Assembly (NCBI GenBank): GCA_003649495.1
Contig: QMRZ01000060.1
Location: 1-8,408, forward strand
Reading direction: 5' to 3'
DNA from: Thermoprotei archaeon
GTDB lineage: Archaea; Thermoproteota; Thermoprotei; Thermofilales; Thermofilaceae
Length of the DNA stretch: 8,408 bases
Part shown: piece by piece, positions 4,396-8,408 of the stretch
Position numbering within the stretch: position 1 is the stretch's first letter
Layout of the letters: every line of letters starts with the position of its first letter
Made by a program: the position numbers and the translations under genes
Notes under the pieces: generated by a model
Databases searched by the model: none
Told to the model about the DNA's origin: nothing
The model's input: the letters and a program-made list of their open reading frames with translations, nothing else

Positions 4396-5925
4396 ATGAG
4401 GAGAGCCGTTCTACTCGCATCGTGTATATTGCTGGGGGGAGGGCTAGGCCTGGTACTAGGCGAGTGGCTGCCAGGCGTTCCGCTTCAAGCCCTGCTAGTA
4501 TCGGCGCTCGCAGTTGGCATAATGCTGTTAAGGGTGCCCCAGGCTGCATGGGCTACGCCCTTGACTCTTAGCCTCCTGTTCTCACTATCTCTGCTCAGCG
4601 TGCGCACGGCCTCCGCGCTCCTATACCTCCTCGTGACAAATCCCGAAGTTGCGCCACCCTTACTCACCACACTGGGGATGCCCCAAAGCTTCTACTCGAG
4701 CTCCATGCTGATCCTGCTGGGCACTGCCTATATATTGCTGCTAGGCGCAGCGCTGCTGCAGGACGGGCTAACGAGCACGCTCTCCCCCCTCTGGGAGGGA
4801 ATTGAGGCGCTCCCCACTCCCTCTAGGGCTGCCCTCAAGCTGCGTGCGCGTGGCTTGGCTATAGGCCTGCCATTGGGCGTGACGGCTGCTCTCCTCGACA
4901 GCGTGAGTAGTAGCCATACGGCCTTCACCCTTCTAGTGGCTGGCTCATCCTCCATAGCGACGCTGACTACCCTCACTGTCAACCTCCCACTCGCCCGCGT
5001 CCTTGAGGCAATCCTCGGCGCTTTATCGCGCAGCGTGGCGCTGGGCGTGCAGGCTGGGGCGCTGATCTCCACAGCGCTTATGGCATCCCTCCTCTATGCG
5101 AAACGCGTAGCGCGAGGCTATCCTCACGCTAGGCCCAATACTGTGGCCATCCTAGTGGGGCTCTTAGCCCTGCTGCTGGGCTTTACTACGCTGCTGGGCC
5201 CTGCATCAGCTGCAGGCGCAGCGGCCGTCACCGTAATTACAGCTATTATCGCAAATCTGATCGCAGTGAGACTTGAGGGTGAACTATACGTCCTCACGTC
5301 AATACCCTCCGCCCATCCTCCACAGCTCCTGTGGACGGCCTGGTGGGGAATGGTTAGGCTCGTGGGTCTGGATGCCAGGCTGGCAGCTGCCGTGGCTAAC
5401 CCTTCATGCACCACGTTGCTGGCATTAGCCAGCATGTGGAGTTATAAGCTCTCAGGGCTTAACACGCGTCCCACCCCGCTGCTCGCACCAGCCCTAGCTC
5501 TGCCCATACTTTTGACACTAGCCAGGGGGGTGGTGGATCCTGATAGGTGGAGACCCTCGAACTACGTGTATCTTGAGCCGGTCAAGGAGCTGGCTAGCCC
5601 TCCACAGCTCCCAGCTATTGACCTCCCCGTGATGGCAATCACCGCAGGCACAGTAGCTGCTGCATGTCTACTCGCCTACTACTTGGCACCCCCCGACTCT
5701 GGGCTCCGCCTAGTAGCGATGGTAGTAAGCCCTGGAGGGCTACTAGCAGCCTACTCGGGATTCCTCCCACCCGATCCTGCGCTCTGGGTCACGCTAGCTG
5801 CACTAGCCGCGCTGCGCTACGCTGAGCTGAAGCTGCACAGCGACGCCTGTAGGCAGGCATTATACGGCGGCTTAAGCACATACGGCGTACTGCTAGCCAC
5901 GCTCACAGCACTAGGCATTAGCTAA
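4396..5925 (+). CDS. Polytopic membrane protein of unknown function, possible transporter
   Basis: This 509-residue protein is extremely rich in Leu and Ala. I count roughly 12-14 hydrophobic segments, among them about 4-22, 29-46, 53-70, 102-121, 153-169, 205-234 (possibly two), 247-292 (two), 327-347, 360-377, 410-430, 437-455, 462-474 and 490-507. Positively charged loops occur at 147-153 and 235-246, the latter containing KRVARGYPHARP. Few charged residues lie inside helices; acidic residues occur at 294-296 (EGE) and Asp168. Size and topology fit a secondary transporter, and the helix-then-RLEG layout around 270-296 loosely recalls archaeal oligopeptide-transporter-like proteins, but this is weak. 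The ATG is preceded by GAGGGG and lies 4 nt after the Cys-rich gene. It has no transporter partner such as an ATPase nearby, so an ABC system is unlikely. Confidence 0.75.
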   Translation: MRRAVLLASCILLGGGLGLVLGEWLPGVPLQALLVSALAVGIMLLRVPQAAWATPLTLSLLFSLSLLSVRTASALLYLLVTNPEVAPPLLTTLGMPQSFYSSSMLILLGTAYILLLGAALLQDGLTSTLSPLWEGIEALPTPSRAALKLRARGLAIGLPLGVTAALLDSVSSSHTAFTLLVAGSSSIATLTTLTVNLPLARVLEAILGALSRSVALGVQAGALISTALMASLLYAKRVARGYPHARPNTVAILVGLLALLLGFTTLLGPASAAGAAAVTVITAIIANLIAVRLEGELYVLTSIPSAHPPQLLWTAWWGMVRLVGLDARLAAAVANPSCTTLLALASMWSYKLSGLNTRPTPLLAPALALPILLTLARGVVDPDRWRPSNYVYLEPVKELASPPQLPAIDLPVMAITAGTVAAACLLAYYLAPPDSGLRLVAMVVSPGGLLAAYSGFLPPDPALWVTLAALAALRYAELKLHSDACRQALYGGLSTYGVLLATLTALGIS

Positions 5926-6085
5926 GCATACCACACACAACTGCACTTTTAGGCACGTGCTTCACCCAGCGTATGCTATACTGCTGCTTCATTCCTGTGC
6001 CTCCAGCTTGCGCGTAGCGTGGGTGAGGAGGCTGTAGGCTAAAAGCTAATATTCTCGGCGAGGGGATAAGACGCGGCTGACCGCT
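5926..6085. other. Intergenic gap with several inverted repeats
   Basis: These 160 bp carry no convincing gene. They contain TCACCCA (5962-5968) and its complement TGGGTGA (6020-6026), GCATAC (5926-5931) and its complement GTATGC (5971-5976), the hairpin GTAT-GCT-ATAC (5971-5981), and the palindrome GCACGTGC (5953-5960). TTTTAGG near 5947-5953 might be a weak TATA. The dense pairing may indicate a transcript leader, terminator or small RNA, but nothing here identifies a known RNA class. Confidence 0.45.
6038..6053 (+). promoter_or_regulatory. Candidate promoter for the small membrane protein
   Basis: The AT-rich element GCTAAAAGCTAATATT lies 33-48 nt before ATG 6086 and is the only AT-rich patch in a GC-rich leader, giving a predicted start near 6068-6075. 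A second candidate, GGGATAAG (6063-6070), would start transcription close to the in-frame GTG 6098 and imply a protein four residues shorter. No Shine-Dalgarno site is seen for either start. Confidence 0.35.
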
Positions 6086-6457
6086 ATGCTGCGAGGTGTG
6101 CGCACCCTTGAAGCAGTACACTCAACTCTCACTAGAGCCATGCTGCTTTACCTAGCCAATTCGTTAGCCCCACCCCTGCTCCTCCTGCTCGCTTCCCGGC
6201 ACGGCTGGGCGTATACTATTTTGTGGCCTACTGTAGTGTATGAGGTTGTCTGCATAGTGTCGCTTTTAGCCATATATATGGCTAGGAGCGCAGTATCCGA
6301 CTACTCGCTCCCCTCAGCGCGTAGGCTGATGCTGCTGGCGGGGATTCTGGGCCTCTTCACTGCGCTTATAGCCGGGGGGCTTCTAACTCTCAATGCGCGT
6401 AAGCGTCTTGACACCATCGCTAGAGGGGGTAAGGCTCGCAAGAAGACCAAGGTTTAA
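6086..6457 (+). CDS. Small three-helix membrane protein, unknown function
   Basis: This 123-residue protein has three clear hydrophobic helices at about 18-36 (AMLLYLANSLAPPLLLLLA), 42-65 (containing WPTVVYEVVCIVSLLAIY) and 80-102. The C-terminus is strongly basic (RKRLDTIARGGKARKKTKV), which places it in the cytoplasm by the positive-inside rule and puts the N-terminus outside. I do not recognise a named family, although the fixed position directly before L13e and the well-formed helices support a real gene. The basic tail could contact rRNA or ribosomes at the membrane, which is speculation. ATG 6086 is taken as the start; GTG 6098 is a possible alternative. The L13e promoter covers its stop codon, so expression of the two genes is at least partly separate. 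Confidence 0.65.
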   Translation: MLRGVRTLEAVHSTLTRAMLLYLANSLAPPLLLLLASRHGWAYTILWPTVVYEVVCIVSLLAIYMARSAVSDYSLPSARRLMLLAGILGLFTALIAGGLLTLNARKRLDTIARGGKARKKTKV

Positions 6458-6460
6458 AAG
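6452..6460 (+). promoter_or_regulatory. TATA box for L13e
   Basis: GTTTAAAAG is a strong archaeal TATA match whose centre is about 29 nt before ATG 6485, so transcription should start a few bases before that codon and give a leaderless or nearly leaderless message. The TAA inside it is the stop codon of the preceding membrane protein gene. Confidence 0.65.
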
Positions 6461-6484
6461 CTCTAGAGACAGCAGTGATGTGCT

Positions 6485-6946
6485 ATGAGCGAGGCGTCTC
6501 CACGGCCCCCACCCCCCATAGTCAAGGTACCCCTACTGAGGAGGTTCGGGGGAGTACCCCCGAAGCCGTATAGAGTGGGTAGAGGCTACTCCGTGGGCGA
6601 GATACAGGCTGTAGGTCTGACAGTTAAGGAGGCCAGGCTACTGGGCATATACGTGGATGAGCGCCGCAAGACCGTGCATGAGGAGAACGTGAAGCGCTTA
6701 GCGGAGTGGCTTGATGCCGTTAAGCGTGGAGAGGTGGAGCCAGCACCTCCCACCCTGCCCAAGAGGATAGTGGTTAAGCCCGATAGGGGCAGGGTCTTTA
6801 AGGGGAAGACAATGGCAGGCAGGAGGATGAGAGGCCTGCTGAGCCTCAAGTACCGCTACACGCACCACTACAAGTGGGGCAGGAAGCAGAGGGAGAGGGA
6901 GCTGCGGAAGCGCCACGAGGCAACCAGGCACAAGGGTGGCCACTAG
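6485..6946 (+). CDS. rpl13e: Large ribosomal subunit protein L13e (eL13)
   Basis: This 153-residue basic protein is recognised as L13e. The N-terminal half has YRVGRGYSVGEIQAVGLT (29-46) and ARLLGIYVDERRKTVHEENV (50-69), the RRKT-x-x-x-N-V helix that defines the family. The C-terminal half has RVFKGKTMAGRRMRG (103-117) and a highly charged tail RYTHHYKWGRKQRERELRKR, as in crenarchaeal homologs. L13e belongs to the 50S subunit and contacts 23S rRNA; it is shared with eukaryotes and is found in crenarchaea but is absent from most other archaea, so it is also a taxonomic hint. The start ATG 6485 fits the TATA box at 6452-6460. The HD-domain gene begins 23 nt downstream and is probably on the same transcript. 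Confidence 0.92.
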   Translation: MSEASPRPPPPIVKVPLLRRFGGVPPKPYRVGRGYSVGEIQAVGLTVKEARLLGIYVDERRKTVHEENVKRLAEWLDAVKRGEVEPAPPTLPKRIVVKPDRGRVFKGKTMAGRRMRGLLSLKYRYTHHYKWGRKQRERELRKRHEATRHKGGH

Positions 6947-6969
6947 GCGCGCCCGCGCTGGTGGCCGCG

Positions 6970-7752
6970 ATGGTAGTGGTCACCCCCTCGTTAGTGGAGG
7001 AGGCTGTAAAGGCCAGTGCCAAGCTCTCTAAGCTGTACACATTGCTCGAGCGGGATCCTGAAGTTCAGCAGTACTTGCGTGCAGCTAACGTAATGGCAGT
7101 CTCACGCCTCCTCTACAACGACCACGGCGTGGTCCACTCCAGGATAGTGGCTGGCTGCGCTCTCGAGATGCTGAAAATTCTAGTCTCAAGGGGGGTGGTC
7201 CCCAGCGTGGTGAGAGACGGTGTTGGTGCACTGGAGGATTCATATGTGGTGGTGCTGCTCGGAGCCTATCTTCACGATGTGGGGAACGCTGTTCATAGGA
7301 CGCTCCACCATCTGCACGGGGTGGTGCTAGCACACGACATCGTGAAGAGGCTTCTCTCCTCAGTGTACAGGGATGAACGCAAGGTGTACAGCCTATCATG
7401 CGAGGTGGAGCACGTGATATTCGCTCACGATGAATCGGTGCGAGCACTGACCGTCGAGGCGGGGGTAGTTAAGGTAGCTGATGGAATCGACATGGCAGAG
7501 GGGAGGGCGAGGATACCGTACAAGTCTGGGAAGCTGGACATACATGCGATATCCGCCCTAGCGATAAAGCGCGTGGAGGTGGAGGAGGGTGCCGAGGAGC
7601 CCATACTCATAAAGGTTGACATGGAGAACGAGGCTGGCGTATTCCAGGTTGAAGAGGTGCTTGGCCGAAAGGTTAAGACGTCGGGCCTCTCACACCTCGT
7701 CAGAGTGGATGTGTACAGGCGAGGACAGTTCTTCAGGAGTATTACCTTTTAG
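6970..7752 (+). CDS. HD-superfamily metal-dependent phosphohydrolase
   Basis: This 260-residue protein matches the archaeal HD phosphohydrolase group I know as COG3294-like. Probable metal ligands are the His pair in YNDHGVVHSRIV (His52, His56), the His-Asp doublet in GAYLHDVGN (102-103), the histidines in HRTLHHLHG (109-116), His153 in FAHDE and the Asp in KVADGIDMAEGRARIPY (171-174). The C-terminal third, from KLDIHAISALAIKRVEV through NEAGVFQVEEVLG, is a mixed strand domain typical of this group. HD enzymes hydrolyse phosphomonoesters or phosphodiesters, often of nucleotides; the substrate of this group is not known to me. ATG 6970 is preceded by GGTGG; GTG 6961 is an alternative start. 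The upstream extension of the frame inside L13e is an overlap artefact. Linkage to L13e and a KH protein hints at a role in RNA or nucleotide metabolism. Confidence 0.85.
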   Translation: MVVVTPSLVEEAVKASAKLSKLYTLLERDPEVQQYLRAANVMAVSRLLYNDHGVVHSRIVAGCALEMLKILVSRGVVPSVVRDGVGALEDSYVVVLLGAYLHDVGNAVHRTLHHLHGVVLAHDIVKRLLSSVYRDERKVYSLSCEVEHVIFAHDESVRALTVEAGVVKVADGIDMAEGRARIPYKSGKLDIHAISALAIKRVEVEEGAEEPILIKVDMENEAGVFQVEEVLGRKVKTSGLSHLVRVDVYRRGQFFRSITF

Positions 7753-7776
7753 CTCTGGAGGGCCGCCTCCAGGTGT

Positions 7777-7786
7777 GTTTATATTC
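7777..7786 (+). promoter_or_regulatory. TATA box for the KH protein
   Basis: GTTTATATTC stands out as the only AT-rich element in the 71-nt gap after the HD gene. Its centre at about 7781 predicts transcription from near 7807, giving a leader of about 17 nt before ATG 7824. It indicates that the KH gene has its own promoter in addition to any read-through. Confidence 0.6.
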
Positions 7787-7812
7787 CTCCACGGCACTCT
7801 ATGAGGGCTGTG

Positions 7813-7819
7813 GGTGGAG
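7813..7819 (+). promoter_or_regulatory. Shine-Dalgarno site fixing the KH protein start
   Basis: GGTGGAG ends 4 nt before ATG 7824. Together with the TATA box at 7777-7786 it rules against the upstream in-frame GTG at 7773, which lies in the promoter. Confidence 0.6.
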
Positions 7820-7823
7820 CCTG

Positions 7824-8387
7824 ATGCAGTACAGGGGGCTCCCGGTCCCCGTGAGGCCTGAGAGACTCGGCGTTGTCATAGGGAGGGGAGGCGAGACTAA
7901 GCGGGCAATTGAGAAGGCTTTCAACGTTAAGATGTTAGTCGACAGTAACACCTCCACTGTCTACCTGACTCCAGCTGAGGGGGGCACGCCATTAGGGGTT
8001 ATGAGGGCTAAGCAGGTGGTGGAAGCTATCTCACTCGGCTTCAACCCTCAGGACGCCATGCTTCTGAGTGATGAGAGGTACTTCTTCGAGGTTGTCGACC
8101 TCGGTGAGGTCGCTAAGAGCCGGAACGACTTGAGGAGAATCAAGGCGAGGATAATAGGGGAGGGGGGCAGGGCTAAGAGGACTATCGAGCAGATGAGCGG
8201 CACCAAGATCGTGGTGGGCGACAAGGTCGTGGGGATCATCGGGGAGTATGAGAACGTCGAGGCTGCAAGGAAGGCCATAGAGATGCTGGCCAGGGGGCGC
8301 ACTCACGCCACAGTCTACGGCTTCCTCAGGAGTGTTGGTAGGGAGCTCAAGAGGAAGAGGCTAGAACTCTGGGAGAGGAGGATCTAG
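7824..8387 (+). CDS. Two-KH-domain Dim2/Krr1-like rRNA processing protein
   Basis: This 187-residue protein has two KH domains. The first has the G-x-x-G loop in VVIGRGGETKRAIEKAFNVK (18-37); the second has IIGEGGRAKRTIEQMSGTKI (110-129), and the segment RNDLRRIKARIIGEGG is a hallmark of archaeal Dim2 (aDim2p, Pno1/Krr1-like) proteins. The C-terminal HATVYGFLRSVGRELKRKR is also typical. Archaeal Dim2 binds the 3' end region of 16S rRNA and eIF2 alpha and is thought to help late 30S maturation, as yeast Dim2/Pno1 does with Nob1. In many archaea it sits with aIF1A and the Rio1 kinase; here the upstream neighbour is an HD phosphohydrolase instead, and what follows is outside the window. Length is normal and no residue in the two GxxG loops is lost. 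Confidence 0.92.
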   Translation: MQYRGLPVPVRPERLGVVIGRGGETKRAIEKAFNVKMLVDSNTSTVYLTPAEGGTPLGVMRAKQVVEAISLGFNPQDAMLLSDERYFFEVVDLGEVAKSRNDLRRIKARIIGEGGRAKRTIEQMSGTKIVVGDKVVGIIGEYENVEAARKAIEMLARGRTHATVYGFLRSVGRELKRKRLELWERRI

Positions 8388-8408
8388 GAGCTGCGCCCGG
8401 CTGAGAGA

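Noticed and set aside
5918..6121. 67-codon minus-strand frame across the intergenic gap
   Set aside because: The product has no protein-like pattern, overlaps two real genes at its ends and lacks a convincing promoter or ribosome binding site.
6874..6969. Upstream extension of the HD phosphohydrolase into L13e
   Set aside because: The extension is read out of frame through the conserved basic tail of L13e; the family sequence starts after ATG 6970.
8068..8074. Perfect C-box sequence GTGATGA on the plus strand
   Set aside because: It lies within the KH coding sequence and no CTGA D box follows at a suitable distance, so a C/D guide RNA is not supported.

Overview
The window reads as a chromosomal housekeeping segment of a GC-rich, probably hyperthermophilic member of the Thermoproteota (Crenarchaeota). 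Support comes from archaeal/eukaryotic-type ribosomal proteins (L37Ae, S3Ae and L13e, the last typical of crenarchaea), archaeal Brix, Pcc1, prefoldin beta and Dim2-like KH proteins, arginine encoded mostly by AGG/AGA, frequent TTG and GTG starts, and archaeal TATA boxes placed about 26-28 nt before probable leaderless starts. No species is named; the sequence alone does not settle that.

Positions 1-2630 (+) are a tight, mostly overlapping gene chain: the 3' end of L37Ae, a Brix-domain ribosome-biogenesis protein, the KEOPS subunit Pcc1, prefoldin beta, a DUF3194-like protein and a DHH/DHHA1 phosphoesterase. This matches the downstream part of the archaeal 'exosome superoperon' known from comparative genomics, which joins RNA processing, ribosome assembly, tRNA modification and protein folding. 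The usual RpoP gene is not between L37Ae and Brix here. An internal TATA box lies before prefoldin beta.

Positions 2614-3959 (-) hold ribosomal protein S3Ae, convergent with and overlapping the DHH gene within a 12-bp hairpin, and then a HIT-family gene resembling Ap4A phosphorylases. The DNA between these two is 152 bp with no gene.

Positions 4164-5925 (+) hold the least explained pair: a 75-residue protein with four regularly spaced cysteines, followed 4 nt later by a 509-residue polytopic membrane protein. I do not recognise a function for either.

Positions 5926-8387 (+) contain a 160-bp intergenic stretch with inverted repeats, a small three-helix membrane protein, L13e with a clear leaderless promoter, an HD-domain phosphohydrolase and a two-KH Dim2-like rRNA-processing protein with its own promoter and Shine-Dalgarno site. 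Nearly everything recognisable serves ribosome synthesis, RNA processing or nucleotide turnover. I saw no mobile element, CRISPR array, tRNA, rRNA or defence system. The window does not show an evident new multi-gene system; the best leads are the Cys4/membrane-protein pair, the hairpin over the convergent stop codons, and the two structured intergenic gaps.
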